Positions 7,473 to 15,794 are shown, counted from the stretch's first letter. The stretch is DNA of 48,860 bases from Proteiniclasticum sp. (GCF_003514505.1 NZ_DOPX01000022.1:1-48860), one strand, 5' to 3'. Made by a program: numbers and translations. The notes: a model not told the origin generated them from the sequence alone.

Positions 7473-9485
7473 CTATGAAATGGGATCTCTGGTCATGAGA
7501 ATCATGGCAGAGTAGGGTTTCAGGGTCACTGAAGTTTCTTTGGTGCTCCATAGAGGAAGAATATCAGCCTCATCCTTGTCCAGTAGTACGTCCCAGTGAG
7601 CACTGGGGATTCTCAGCTTAAAACTGTTCTCTCCACCGTTGAACGCCACGAGTAGGGTGTAGAACCCGTTGGGATCTTTCAGGGTATAGGAGATGAAGTT
7701 TCGATCTTCTGGTCCATAGAAGCTGAGATACTTCTCAATGTCTTCCTTGGTTCTCAGTCGGAAGGCTGGATACTCTTTCCGAAGTGCAATGAGCCCTTTA
7801 TAGTACTGAACCACATCGATATTTCTGGACTTCTGGGACCAGTTCAGGGCATTCACCGCATCGCTGGACCTGTAGGAGTTGTGGTCTCCACACTTGGTTC
7901 TTAAAAACTCCACCCCTGCATGAAGGAAGGGTACGCCCTGACTGGTGAGGACGATGGTGTTGGCAAGTTTTGCCATGTCTTTCAGAACTTCTTTGCTGGC
8001 TCCTTTGTTTGCCGCCTCCAGCTTATCATATAGGGTCAGATTGTCATGGGCGGACACGTAGTTGATGCTCTGTCCTGGATTCTGCGCCCAGGGGAAATCT
8101 GTATAGAGAATCTTTCTGTAGTTCACCTGGGGATGGTTTACGGCACCGGTGATGCCGAATTTTACGGATTCTCTTTGTCCTCTGCTACTGACAAAGCCAC
8201 CTTTTTCATTGAAGAACACATGGCCTTTGATGCCGTCCCGGATATCATCATTGAAAGCGCCAATGCCAGGTACCTGACTGATGTTTCTCTTCACCAGACG
8301 AAGATCTTCATGTAAGGGGCTATTTCCGCCGGTCCAGCCTTCACCATAGAGAAGAATGTCCGGTTTTACAGATCGAAGGGCTTTTTCGATCTCTCTCATG
8401 GTTTCTGTATCATGGATGCCCATAAGATCAAATCGGAAGCCGTCCATCTTATATTCTTCTACCCAGAAAAGCAAAGAGTCTATGATGAATTTCTTCATCA
8501 TGGGTCTTTCTGACGCGGTTTCGTTGCCACAGGCAGAGGCGTCTGTGAACTCTCCACCGCTGCTTCTGTGGAAATAAAGAGGCACGGTTTTATGGAAATT
8601 GGAGGTCAGTCCGTCATAGGTGTGGTTGTAGACCACGTCCATGATGACGCCCATGCCATTTTTATGAAGGCTCATAATGAGGCTTTTGAGTTCCCGGATT
8701 CTTGAGGCGGGATCTTTTGGGTCGCTGGCGTAGGAGCCTTCCGGAACATTGTAATTCAGAGGATCGTATCCCCAATTGTAAGCACCGTCTTCGCCAAGCT
8801 CATCCAAGGCGTTGAAGTCAAAGACAGGCAGAAGCTGCACATGGGTGACACCCATCTCTTTCAGATGAGAAAGGCCGGTGCTGTGTCCTTTTTTGTTTCT
8901 TGTACCCTCTTCGGTGAAGCCCAGGAATTTTCCTTTGGCTTTGATACCGGAGTCTTCGTGGCTGGAGAGGTCTCTCACATGCACTTCATAGACCACGGCA
9001 TCCACTGGATTTTCAAGAAGAGGAGCTTTATATGTCCTGAAGTTTTCTGGATCCGTTTCTTTCAGATTGAGAAGATAGCCTTTTTCTCCATTGACGCCAA
9101 CACTTGTGGCATAAGGACCAGGAGTATAGGTTTGAGTTTCCTCATGATGCACCTCAAAGAGGTAGTAGTGGTTGGAGGCCATAAGGGGCAGTCTCAGAAG
9201 AAAGGTGCCCTTTTCGCTGCGCTCCATATCATAGGTGAGAAATGGCATATGTTCATCCACTCTGTTATAAAGCTGGAAGTTCACTTTTGTGGCCATGGGG
9301 GCCCAAAGACGCACATGGATGTGGTCTTCTTCATATTGGATAAAGAGATCCTTTCCTTCATAGGTGAGATTCTCTTTAAAGAATTCTGAGTCATAAAAGT
9401 CCGTCAGACCTTCAAAATTCGGGAGAATTTTAGGAAGGGTTGTGAGTTCCCCGTGGACGGTGGTGGGAATTAGTTTTTCTGCCAT
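7473..9485 (-). CDS. pulA: Type I pullulanase (GH13 debranching enzyme)
   Basis: Hydrolyses alpha-1,6 branches of pullulan, glycogen or limit dextrins. The 670-aa protein has no signal peptide, so it probably acts in the cytoplasm on stored or imported glucans. An N-terminal CBM48-like beta domain (about 45-130) precedes the GH13 barrel. The pullulanase signature YNWGYDP is at about residue 240. Barrel motifs are DVVYNHT, DGFRFDLMG (nucleophile Asp, about 350), LYGEGW (acid/base Glu, about 380) and SAHDNLTL (transition-state Asp, about 480). A C-terminal beta domain follows. It is a single-gene unit with its own promoter, a structured 5' leader and a terminator. No other glucan-metabolism genes are nearby. 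Confidence 0.95.
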   Translation of the reverse strand: MAEKLIPTTVHGELTTLPKILPNFEGLTDFYDSEFFKENLTYEGKDLFIQYEEDHIHVRLWAPMATKVNFQLYNRVDEHMPFLTYDMERSEKGTFLLRLPLMASNHYYLFEVHHEETQTYTPGPYATSVGVNGEKGYLLNLKETDPENFRTYKAPLLENPVDAVVYEVHVRDLSSHEDSGIKAKGKFLGFTEEGTRNKKGHSTGLSHLKEMGVTHVQLLPVFDFNALDELGEDGAYNWGYDPLNYNVPEGSYASDPKDPASRIRELKSLIMSLHKNGMGVIMDVVYNHTYDGLTSNFHKTVPLYFHRSSGGEFTDASACGNETASERPMMKKFIIDSLLFWVEEYKMDGFRFDLMGIHDTETMREIEKALRSVKPDILLYGEGWTGGNSPLHEDLRLVKRNISQVPGIGAFNDDIRDGIKGHVFFNEKGGFVSSRGQRESVKFGITGAVNHPQVNYRKILYTDFPWAQNPGQSINYVSAHDNLTLYDKLEAANKGASKEVLKDMAKLANTIVLTSQGVPFLHAGVEFLRTKCGDHNSYRSSDAVNALNWSQKSRNIDVVQYYKGLIALRKEYPAFRLRTKEDIEKYLSFYGPEDRNFISYTLKDPNGFYTLLVAFNGGENSFKLRIPSAHWDVLLDKDEADILPLWSTKETSVTLKPYSAMILMTRDPIS

Positions 9486-9514
9486 GTAATTTTCGTTCCT
9501 TTTTCTTTAATATT

Positions 9515-9552
9515 CCTTGGAGAACGCTGCACTTTTCCAGCGGATTCCAAGG
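9515..9552 (-). promoter_or_regulatory. Hairpin in the pullulanase 5' leader
   Basis: CCTTGGA (9515-9521) pairs with TCCAAGG (9546-9552), and CGCTG pairs with CAGCG inside. The hairpin lies between the promoter and the ribosome site. It could stabilise the mRNA or be an operator; this is not decidable from sequence. Confidence 0.5.
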
Positions 9553-9567
9553 GAAAGTCACAGGTTT

Positions 9568-9599
9568 ATAATACAGAAGTTTCCTTGATATCTCAAGGA
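9568..9599 (-). promoter_or_regulatory. Pullulanase promoter with overlapping palindromic operator
   Basis: On the minus strand TTGAGA (9591-9596) and TATTAT (9568-9573) are 17 bases apart. The -35 box is embedded in an 18-base palindrome with 7-bp arms (9582-9599), a typical place for a repressor. Sugar-responsive control of pulA would fit, but the regulator is not identified. Confidence 0.6.
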
Positions 9600-9768
9600 T
9601 TATCTAAAAAATATCCCACTTGTTTCAAATAGAAATTTATGGGGAGAACGTCATGGTAAATACAGATGTATCAATTTTTTTTAGTTTCTATAAAGCTTGA
9701 GCCTTAGGACCTTTAGAGGCTTGCTGGAAAAAACGGCTGATTTTATAAGGATTTCATGAATTTTCCCC

Positions 9769-9797
9769 TTGACTATTCGTGCTGAACTGGGTAGAAT
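9769..9797 (+). promoter_or_regulatory. Promoter of the tRNA-Leu pair
   Basis: TTGACT and TAGAAT are separated by exactly 17 bases. The -10 box ends 21 bases before the first tRNA gene. Confidence 0.75.
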
Positions 9798-9818
9798 AAT
9801 ACATGTGATAAAAAACAG

Positions 9819-9904
9819 GCAGATGTGGCGGAATGGCAGACGCACTATCTTGAGGGGGTAGCGGGCAACAGCTCGTATGGGTTCAAGTCCCATCATCTGC
9901 ACCA
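9819..9904 (+). tRNA. tRNA-Leu (anticodon GAG)
   Basis: Full class II cloverleaf. The acceptor arms are GCAGATG and CATCTGC, and CCA is encoded. The anticodon stem CTATC/GGTAG encloses the loop TTGAGGG, giving anticodon GAG. A long variable arm (CGGGC-AACA-GCTCG) and a T arm with TTCAAGT follow. It reads CUC/CUU leucine codons. Confidence 0.95.
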
Positions 9905-9940
9905 TTTTTTATTATTTTTTTTGCTCAAAATTCTATACCT

Positions 9941-10025
9941 GCAGATGTGGCGAAATTGGCAGACGCACTAGACTTAGGATCTAGCGCCGAGAGGCGTGGG
10001 GGTTCGACTCCCTTCATCTGCACCA
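9941..10025 (+). tRNA. tRNA-Leu (anticodon TAG)
   Basis: Class II tRNA 36 bases after the first and with the same acceptor arms. The anticodon stem CTAGA/TCTAG encloses CTTAGGA, giving anticodon TAG. The variable arm is present, the T arm has TTCGACT, and CCA is encoded. Co-transcribed with the preceding tRNA gene. Confidence 0.95.
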
Positions 10026-10030
10026 GAAAA

Positions 10031-10060
10031 AAACTCTTTGTGATAGCAAAGAGTTTTTTT
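10031..10060 (+). terminator. Terminator of the tRNA-Leu operon
   Basis: An 8-bp stem (AACTCTTT with AAAGAGTT) is followed by a run of seven T residues directly after the second tRNA. Confidence 0.85.
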
Positions 10061-10187
10061 GCGTGTTCATCCTTGTGTGATTCAGTAGAATAGAATGCAG
10101 GGTGATATCTCTATGTTAGTATATGTAGATATAAATAATGTAAGCATAAAGTATTTTATAAAAAGTAAAATAATTTATAAATAGGGT

Positions 10188-10213
10188 TAAAAGATATAAT
10201 TTTTCTTCGATAT
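10188..10213 (+). promoter_or_regulatory. Sigma-28 (SigD)-type promoter of the flagellin gene
   Basis: TAAA and TCGATAT are separated by exactly 15 bases. The established motility-sigma consensus of Firmicutes is TAAA-N15-CCGATAT, so this is one mismatch in the -10 element. Its place before a flagellin gene supports it independently. Confidence 0.75.
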
Positions 10214-10238
10214 TTATACTGTGGTAGGATTGCCACGG

Positions 10239-10294
10239 ATCTCTTTCGTAGAGATGCAGGCTTCTTTTCAAGAAGCAGAGTATGGATGCAGGAG
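10239..10294 (+). promoter_or_regulatory. Structured 5' leader of the flagellin mRNA
   Basis: Two hairpins lie between the promoter and the start codon. One has a 6-bp stem (10239-10244 with 10250-10255). The other has a 7-bp stem (10260-10266 with 10270-10276) and a three-base loop. The ribosome site AGGAG is at 10290-10294. ANGGA motifs occur at 10235-10239 and 10282-10286 next to the hairpins. In Bacillus the flagellin leader is bound by CsrA at similar GGA motifs; the parallel here is inference. Confidence 0.45.
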
Positions 10295-10301
10295 TGAAGA
10301 C

Positions 10302-13300
10302 ATGAGGATAAGTCAGAGTCTGTTCTATGGGGACCATCTGAGAACCATTGGACAGAATAGAAAGAAATCAATGGAAAAGCTCAGTTCCGGGCTTGCCATC
10401 AACCGGGCAGGTGATAATGCAGCGGGTTTTTCCATCAGCACAAAGCTGAATGCCAAGGTGCGGGGCATCAGCCAGGCAAGAAGGAACATCATGGATGCCA
10501 AGGGCCTCCTTGATGTGGCGGAGAAGGGACTCCAGGGGATGAATGAAGCACTCCACAGGATGCGTGAACTTTCTGTTCAGGCAGCGTCAGGCACCTTATC
10601 GGATCTCGATCGGAAAGTGATACAGCTGGAGATGGATGAAGTAAAGAAAGTGATTTCCAGTGCGGTTCAAATGACAGAGTTCAATATTCATAAACCACTA
10701 GCGTCAAACCAAGCACAAAGTATCAGTAGAATCACAAGAACAGAAATGAAATCCATGGGTCTTGTACATGAATCAAAATATCTGGGAGTGAAAGAAATCA
10801 CCATCGACAATCGGGAAGAAGTATCCATTGGTGCAAAGGAAACAGTTTTTGAACAGACGTCAAAAGATGTCAATTCGAAGGGATTTGCAGATGGTACGTT
10901 GGTGAAACTTGCTACAAATCAAATCCAGTTTGATGAACGGAAAGTGTATACAGAAAATCTTGAAAGTCCATCTTTTTTACAAAAAAACAATAGATTGCTG
11001 ACGGTCGAGGGGGTCTCTAAAAGCGCTCACAACTTCGGAGAAGACAGTTCAATTAGAATGGAGTATTCAGGTTCCGTGTTAAGTGCTTTTATCAAGAACA
11101 AAGGAAGTACAGTTGAGACAAAAGTGATCATTGGCTATGATTTTGAATGGAGTAAGGGATTTGGTGGATTTTCTCTATCAGAGAGCGGCAAGGAACTCAT
11201 CTACTATAGTACTTCTGGAGAAATCAAGCAGAAGACGATTGATTTTAATACAGATGATCAGAAGATTACCATCGGGAATGGAAGCGGATATGCAAAAATA
11301 GAGTATGCATATCGGTTAGAAGAAAACCTGTTTCCTCAATTGGAAGGAGACAACCTGTTCACTGAAATTGGGGTCTATAGCAGAAAAAACTCCAGTTTAA
11401 GTGTTATAGACAAGTACTCAGAAGACACAGCTCATTCTTTTAGTGATTACTATAAATACGAAAAGGATATTCTCTATGTGCTTGATAATTATAACAGTAC
11501 GCATGAGTATTCTTATCGGGACTACCAGGATGATTCTGGGAATATAGATACCAGTGTCTATAAAGTCAGAATTCCATCTGACATGAAGCTTTATAATTAT
11601 CGGGGCGAATCAGGTGCCATCAGTCTTAATGTTACAATCAGAAAAAATGGAGAGAGCACCTATCGCGTAGAAACACTGGATAGCAGCAATTTTTTAGCTG
11701 AAAGACCAGGTCCTGAAGAGTTGGTGAATGGTGTGTATGTGGATATAGATAGTGGATATCTGGAGTTTTACGGAAACCTCAGGCCACAAAATACGGAACG
11801 ATTGAATGTGTTCTATTCCAGTTATTCAGAAGATCCTCAAATCACCGTAGATCAGTTTATCGAAGAAGATAACCTTCAAGCATCGGCAGATACAGATAAG
11901 GCTCTCCGGGTATATTATAGGGAGAATGGTGAGATGAAAGAGATCAGTCATCAGATGGATGACTCAGATACAGATTCATTTCATTACTCAAAAGAGACGG
12001 GTGTGATAAAAATCAATGATGGTATAAGAGCTGATTTTAGGAATATAAATTCAGTAGGGATACCAATCTATCAGGCATACTATTTTGAAAACTATGGAGG
12101 GTACGCCTCTTCAGAATATAAACTATACCATTATGAAAACAATGCAAAATATGAGCTGAATCCTGATATTTATGATATTGATCAAGATGGGAAGCCGGAT
12201 TCCATAGAGATTTATCGGAAGGATGGGGCAGAAGAGTCTCTTCTTCAATATGGAGTTGACTATACATACAACAGTATCAATTCCTCCATAATATTTACTG
12301 ATGCCGCCCAGAAACTAAATGCTAGTAATAAATTTAATGAAAGCTCTAGATTCATTGTGAAGTATATGAAAGATTACAAAGTGGATTCTCCGAATTATCA
12401 TATCAAGATTCCATATTTGGACTATGCTGATTTCTACGATAAAGACGGTTCGATGAGTTTGGGGGTCTTTGACCAGAACAATCGTGAGATTGAGTTTATT
12501 AAGGACTCATCGGATCTAGTGGGGAAAAGTGGATGGTATTTTAATAAAGATACTCAAGAGGTTATTCTTGTGGGCGACGAAAGGCCTGAAGTAGGAGATC
12601 ACATCACGGTAAGATATATGAATACCATAAATAAGAGCATGGGTATTGAGAACGATTCGTATGATTACTCTTTTTCGGGCGTTTCTTTGGATTTGCTTTA
12701 TAACGAAGCAAACAGTGCCATTAAAAACCTCAGATTATTCCGGACGAATGAGGCAGGAAAGCTGGAAGAGATACGCCATGATGGTGAAAATGGTTATACA
12801 TATAATGGAAAGCAGGTTTCTCTCCATGGTGCAAGCAGACCTACGTTGTTTGATGGATTACCGCTCAAGATTTCGTATATCGATGGGAAGTCCGAGTTTT
12901 TAATTAAGGAAGATCACAAACTGAATAAGCTCTATGTGGATGGTGCTGAAGTCCATGAAGCGAATGAGAGCAATGGGTTTAACGGATATCAGATTATTGA
13001 TAACAAAGTTGTGTTAGTTGGTGATGCAAGGCTGGATGCTGCATTAGACAAATCAGGATATGTCCTGAGTGCTTCTTGGTTTCCTGTCGAGAATATTGTA
13101 TATGATGACAGAGGTATGGGGTTTGACCCATATGAGGACCAATGGGTTTCCTCTGAGAATTTCGAGTCCTTCATTAATAAAGAAGATATGAAGATTAGAA
13201 TACAAAAGAATGGAGTGAATGCAGTAGAAGAAAGTTTTCTGGATGAGGACGGAAATCTATTAGAATTATACTTTGAACTCGAAGGAGGAAAGGTAATTCT

Positions 13301-13775
13301 CTCGGACCAGCTTACATTCAGATTGAGCGAGTACGATATTACATTGAATTATTCTGCTGATTTTATAAAGGAATTCATGCCTCAATCCTACAAGTTCCAA
13401 GTTGGAGCAAATAGTGGTGATTCTTTTCATGTCAATATCAGCGCCATGGAAAATATGCTCTTCACCACAGATCAGCTTCGGCTGGACACCAGAGAGTATG
13501 CGGAAGAGACCATTGGGATCGTGGATCAACTTCTATATAAAATACAGTCTGAGATGGGTTCTCTAGGGGCAAATCAGAACAGGTTGGATGTCATATCGAA
13601 CAATCTTGCAGTGCTGGAAGAGAATACTACCTCTGCCATGAGCAGAATCATGGATGTGGATTATGCCAAGGAGATGATGGTTCAAATAAAAAGTTCAATT
13701 TTGGAGCAGGCTGTCATCGCTCTGCAAGTACATCAGCTAAACAACAGTGAGAGTATATTATCACTCATTTCTTGA
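10302..13775 (+). CDS. Giant flagellin with about 900-residue inserted modules
   Basis: Filament protein of the flagellum, exported by the flagellar type III system. Residues 1-130 form the D0/D1 start (MRISQSLFYGDHLRTIGQN, then SSGLAINRAGDNAAGFSIS). The last 130 residues form the matching C-terminal half (SLGANQNRLDVISNNL, SRIMDVDYAKEMM). Ordinary flagellins are 270-500 aa; this one is 1157 aa because of an insert of about 900 residues. The insert is rich in Tyr, Asp and Asn and repeats a strand-turn-strand pattern (for example VILVGDERPEVGDHITVRY) about seven times. It is visibly more A+T-rich than its neighbours. No HExxH protease motif is present, so it is not a flagellinolysin. The ATG at 10302 is chosen for its GGAG site and the conserved N-terminus. 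No other flagellar genes are in the window. Confidence 0.93.
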   Translation: MRISQSLFYGDHLRTIGQNRKKSMEKLSSGLAINRAGDNAAGFSISTKLNAKVRGISQARRNIMDAKGLLDVAEKGLQGMNEALHRMRELSVQAASGTLSDLDRKVIQLEMDEVKKVISSAVQMTEFNIHKPLASNQAQSISRITRTEMKSMGLVHESKYLGVKEITIDNREEVSIGAKETVFEQTSKDVNSKGFADGTLVKLATNQIQFDERKVYTENLESPSFLQKNNRLLTVEGVSKSAHNFGEDSSIRMEYSGSVLSAFIKNKGSTVETKVIIGYDFEWSKGFGGFSLSESGKELIYYSTSGEIKQKTIDFNTDDQKITIGNGSGYAKIEYAYRLEENLFPQLEGDNLFTEIGVYSRKNSSLSVIDKYSEDTAHSFSDYYKYEKDILYVLDNYNSTHEYSYRDYQDDSGNIDTSVYKVRIPSDMKLYNYRGESGAISLNVTIRKNGESTYRVETLDSSNFLAERPGPEELVNGVYVDIDSGYLEFYGNLRPQNTERLNVFYSSYSEDPQITVDQFIEEDNLQASADTDKALRVYYRENGEMKEISHQMDDSDTDSFHYSKETGVIKINDGIRADFRNINSVGIPIYQAYYFENYGGYASSEYKLYHYENNAKYELNPDIYDIDQDGKPDSIEIYRKDGAEESLLQYGVDYTYNSINSSIIFTDAAQKLNASNKFNESSRFIVKYMKDYKVDSPNYHIKIPYLDYADFYDKDGSMSLGVFDQNNREIEFIKDSSDLVGKSGWYFNKDTQEVILVGDERPEVGDHITVRYMNTINKSMGIENDSYDYSFSGVSLDLLYNEANSAIKNLRLFRTNEAGKLEEIRHDGENGYTYNGKQVSLHGASRPTLFDGLPLKISYIDGKSEFLIKEDHKLNKLYVDGAEVHEANESNGFNGYQIIDNKVVLVGDARLDAALDKSGYVLSASWFPVENIVYDDRGMGFDPYEDQWVSSENFESFINKEDMKIRIQKNGVNAVEESFLDEDGNLLELYFELEGGKVILSDQLTFRLSEYDITLNYSADFIKEFMPQSYKFQVGANSGDSFHVNISAMENMLFTTDQLRLDTREYAEETIGIVDQLLYKIQSEMGSLGANQNRLDVISNNLAVLEENTTSAMSRIMDVDYAKEMMVQIKSSILEQAVIALQVHQLNNSESILSLIS

Positions 13776-13811
13776 CAGGAATTATAAAAAAATAACAAAG
13801 AAAATGAAAAT

Positions 13812-13844
13812 GCAATCTTTCTGAAAATGAGAGGTTGCTTTTTT
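13812..13844 (+). terminator. Terminator of the flagellin gene
   Basis: A 10-bp stem with two G-T pairs (13812-13821 with 13829-13838) is followed by six T residues. Confidence 0.8.
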
Positions 13845-14052
13845 CATTTATATATTAATAGTACTATAATAAAACAAAGAATATTTAAAAACAATTTTAT
13901 GAATATCCGTATAAACCATGAAACGAGTCGTATTGAATCTAAATATAATCCGTGATATTATTATAGTAACTTTTCAAGAGTTTATTCGCCATAAAAAATA
14001 TGATTTAAACTATTTACGGAATGGATGTGTTTATAAGCATAAGTATAAGTAT

Positions 14053-14059
14053 ATATAAT
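14053..14059 (+). promoter_or_regulatory. Possible -10 box of the 43-aa ORF
   Basis: A TATAAT lies about 55 bases before the start codon at 14114. The corresponding -35 region (TTTATA-like) is poor, so an alternative sigma factor or an activator could be involved, or the call may be wrong. Confidence 0.35.
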
Positions 14060-14113
14060 GAAGTGTTATTAAGGTGAGTGTAAGTGACATCATTAAAAAA
14101 CGGGGGAGAACGT

Positions 14114-14245
14114 ATGCCGTATTATCATTTTAAAAAAATCTGGACACCGCTGGAGATGTTTGGTCTGAAACTATTCAAAGAAACCGAAAAGAAAGAAGTT
14201 TGGTATAGCTTCAGAAGCAACAGAAAGAGACCGTTATTCAGATAG
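14114..14245 (+). CDS. Small basic protein of unknown function (43 aa)
   Basis: Not recognised. The ORF translates to a Lys/Arg- and aromatic-rich 43-residue peptide. It begins MPYYHFKKIWTPLEMFGLK and ends SFRSNRKRPLFR. Support comes from a strong ribosome site (GGGGGAGAA, a few bases before ATG), a -10-like TATAAT upstream and a strong terminator 18 bases after the stop. This makes it a self-contained transcription unit. No signal peptide or membrane segment is seen. Its position after the flagellin gene may be chance. Confidence 0.6.
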   Translation: MPYYHFKKIWTPLEMFGLKLFKETEKKEVWYSFRSNRKRPLFR

Positions 14246-14262
14246 ACATATTGTGTGTTAGA

Positions 14263-14309
14263 TCAGCAGGCCGATTGAGGGAAACCTTTAATCGGCCTGC
14301 TGATTTTTT
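14263..14309 (+). terminator. Strong intrinsic terminator after the 43-aa ORF
   Basis: A perfect 14-bp G+C-rich stem (14263-14276 with 14290-14303) is followed by six T residues. Confidence 0.9.
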
Positions 14310-14338
14310 AAGTTTGTGTGAAGTACGATAAAATGATA

Positions 14339-14368
14339 TTGACATTAGTGTACGTCATACACTATAGT
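14339..14368 (+). promoter_or_regulatory. PadR operon promoter with internal palindrome
   Basis: TTGACA (14339-14344) and TATAGT (14363-14368) are 18 bases apart. The spacer holds a perfect inverted repeat AGTGTA-N5-TACACT (14347-14363). PadR regulators usually bind such a site in their own promoter, so autorepression is likely. Confidence 0.75.
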
Positions 14369-14388
14369 ATGAGTAAGAGGTGATGAGA

Positions 14389-14730
14389 ATGAATACCATG
14401 GATGAACTGCTGAATTCGTTTCTGATTGAGCTGAAGCGCGGAACCCTAGTGCTTTCTGTCCTCAGTCAGCTGGGTGAAAAGGAGTATGGCTATTCTCTTG
14501 TACAGAAGCTGGAGGAGAAGGGCGTGCCTATAGAGCCAGGAACGCTGTATCCGCTTCTTCGAAGACTGGAGAAGCAGGAGCTGCTCACCAGTGAATGGGA
14601 CACCACAGAAAGCCGTCCCAGAAAGTTCTATGTGCTGAGTGAAAAAGGAAGCCGGGTTTTTACAGTGTTAAAGAGTGAGTGGCTGGCACTTACAGCCACC
14701 ATGGACGATCTGCTAAAGGAGGGAAAATAA
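14389..14730 (+). CDS. PadR-family transcriptional regulator
   Basis: Winged-helix DNA-binding repressor of the PadR type, 113 aa. The helix-turn-helix core contains EKEYGYSLVQKLEEKGV. The family hallmark IEPGTLYPLLRRLEKQELL is at about residues 45-63, followed by the wing segment RPRKFYVLSEKG. It probably senses an unknown ligand and controls its own promoter and the next gene. The ATG at 14389 has the better spacing from AAGAGGTGA; ATG at 14383 is possible. The stop is one base before the next start codon, giving tight coupling. PadR-HAAS pairs are common in Firmicutes. Confidence 0.92.
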   Translation: MNTMDELLNSFLIELKRGTLVLSVLSQLGEKEYGYSLVQKLEEKGVPIEPGTLYPLLRRLEKQELLTSEWDTTESRPRKFYVLSEKGSRVFTVLKSEWLALTATMDDLLKEGK

Positions 14731-14731
14731 G

Positions 14732-15748
14732 ATGGAAATGATGGAAAGATACATTTATGCCGTAACCAAATATTTGCCAGAAGCCCAAAGGGAAGATGTG
14801 GCCATGGAGCTTCGGGGGAATATTCTCGACATGCTGCCGGAGAGCCCTTCAGAGGAAGAGGTGCTTAAGGTGCTGAAGACCTTAGGAAGTCCAAGAAAAC
14901 TCTCAGAAGAGTATAATACAAGGAAAAGGTACCTCATTGGACCTTCCTACTTTGATAAATATCTGGAAGTGCTGAAACTTGTGGTCAGCATCGTCATGAT
15001 TGTTCTTCTTGTGGTGAATCTGGTTTCCTTTGTTTTTGGCACATCCACGGAATCCTTCGGAGTGGGAGAGATTGGACGGCTCATTGGCACAATCATATCC
15101 TCCAGTATTTCAGGAGGACTTCAGGCTGCTTTCTGGGTCACCGTATCCTTTGTGATACTGGAAAACACAGCTGCGGAAGAGGGGTATCATGAACTCTTCA
15201 AAAAAGAATGGTCTCCTAGAGACTTGGCACCTGTGCCTTCCAGCACTTCCTTGAAGATCTCCAAGGTGGAGGCTGCTATTTCTTTGGTGGTCACCGTCAT
15301 TTTTATGATTTTCCTCTATATGGGGTCCGACAAGTTTGGCATCTTCTGGATGAAAGATGGAGGCACCCTGGAGAATATACCGGTGTTCCATTTAGAGAGA
15401 CTTCAGAGCTACCTGCCACTTTTCTGGATCTTTGCCATAGCTCAGGTGATCCTATTTATCTGGCAGATGGTGAAAGAGTATTGGGACATGCCCATGGCCG
15501 TCTTCAATCTGGTCTTTGAACTGGGGTTCTGTATCCTTGCCATTGTGATTCTCACCGATGGGGCGCTGCTCAATCCTGCCCTGTACACGGAGCTTCAGGA
15601 AAGTATGGGACTGGCTCCAGAGGTTGCGAGAGAATGGATCACAAGAGGAAAGATCTTTACAGGGGTCCTCATTGTCGTACTGAGCCTCATTGACAGCCTC
15701 AGCACACTCTACAAAGTAAGAAAAGGGATGAGAAAGAAAGAAGCATAG
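14732..15748 (+). CDS. HAAS-domain membrane protein, PadR partner
   Basis: Integral membrane protein, 338 aa. The N-terminal about 75 residues (MERYIYAVTKYLPEAQREDVAMELRG) match the HAAS domain, a helical module usually encoded next to PadR regulators. Five or six membrane helices follow, at about 85-110, 125-150, 185-205, 225-245, 255-275 and 305-325. The function is unknown; sensing of membrane or envelope state is inferred from the PadR-HAAS pairing. The ribosome site AAAGGAGGG is inside the end of padR. Confidence 0.82.
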   Translation: MEMMERYIYAVTKYLPEAQREDVAMELRGNILDMLPESPSEEEVLKVLKTLGSPRKLSEEYNTRKRYLIGPSYFDKYLEVLKLVVSIVMIVLLVVNLVSFVFGTSTESFGVGEIGRLIGTIISSSISGGLQAAFWVTVSFVILENTAAEEGYHELFKKEWSPRDLAPVPSSTSLKISKVEAAISLVVTVIFMIFLYMGSDKFGIFWMKDGGTLENIPVFHLERLQSYLPLFWIFAIAQVILFIWQMVKEYWDMPMAVFNLVFELGFCILAIVILTDGALLNPALYTELQESMGLAPEVAREWITRGKIFTGVLIVVLSLIDSLSTLYKVRKGMRKKEA

Positions 15749-15753
15749 AAGAA

Positions 15754-15794
15754 AGACCGGGAAAGCTTTTAAAGGGAGCTTTTCCGGTCTTTTC
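15754..15794 (+). terminator. Terminator of the PadR-HAAS operon
   Basis: A 14-bp stem with one G-T pair (15754-15767 with 15777-15790), followed by a short T run. It sits between convergent genes. Confidence 0.75.

Larger units (their letters stand above)
13776..14113. other. A+T-rich intergenic region after flagellin
   Basis: Apart from the flagellin terminator at 13812-13844 and a possible promoter near 14055, this 338-base stretch is strongly A+T-rich and has no open frame of note. It contains short direct repeats of a TAAGTATAAG type near 14036-14055. Confidence 0.6.

Noticed and set aside
9819..13775. Flagellin region as an island inserted at the tRNA-Leu genes.
   Set aside because: No integrase and no repeated tRNA 3' end downstream were seen. 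The A+T-rich insert is confined to the middle of the flagellin gene.
10302..13775. Flagellinolysin (protease flagellin).
   Set aside because: No HExxH zinc motif in the insert.
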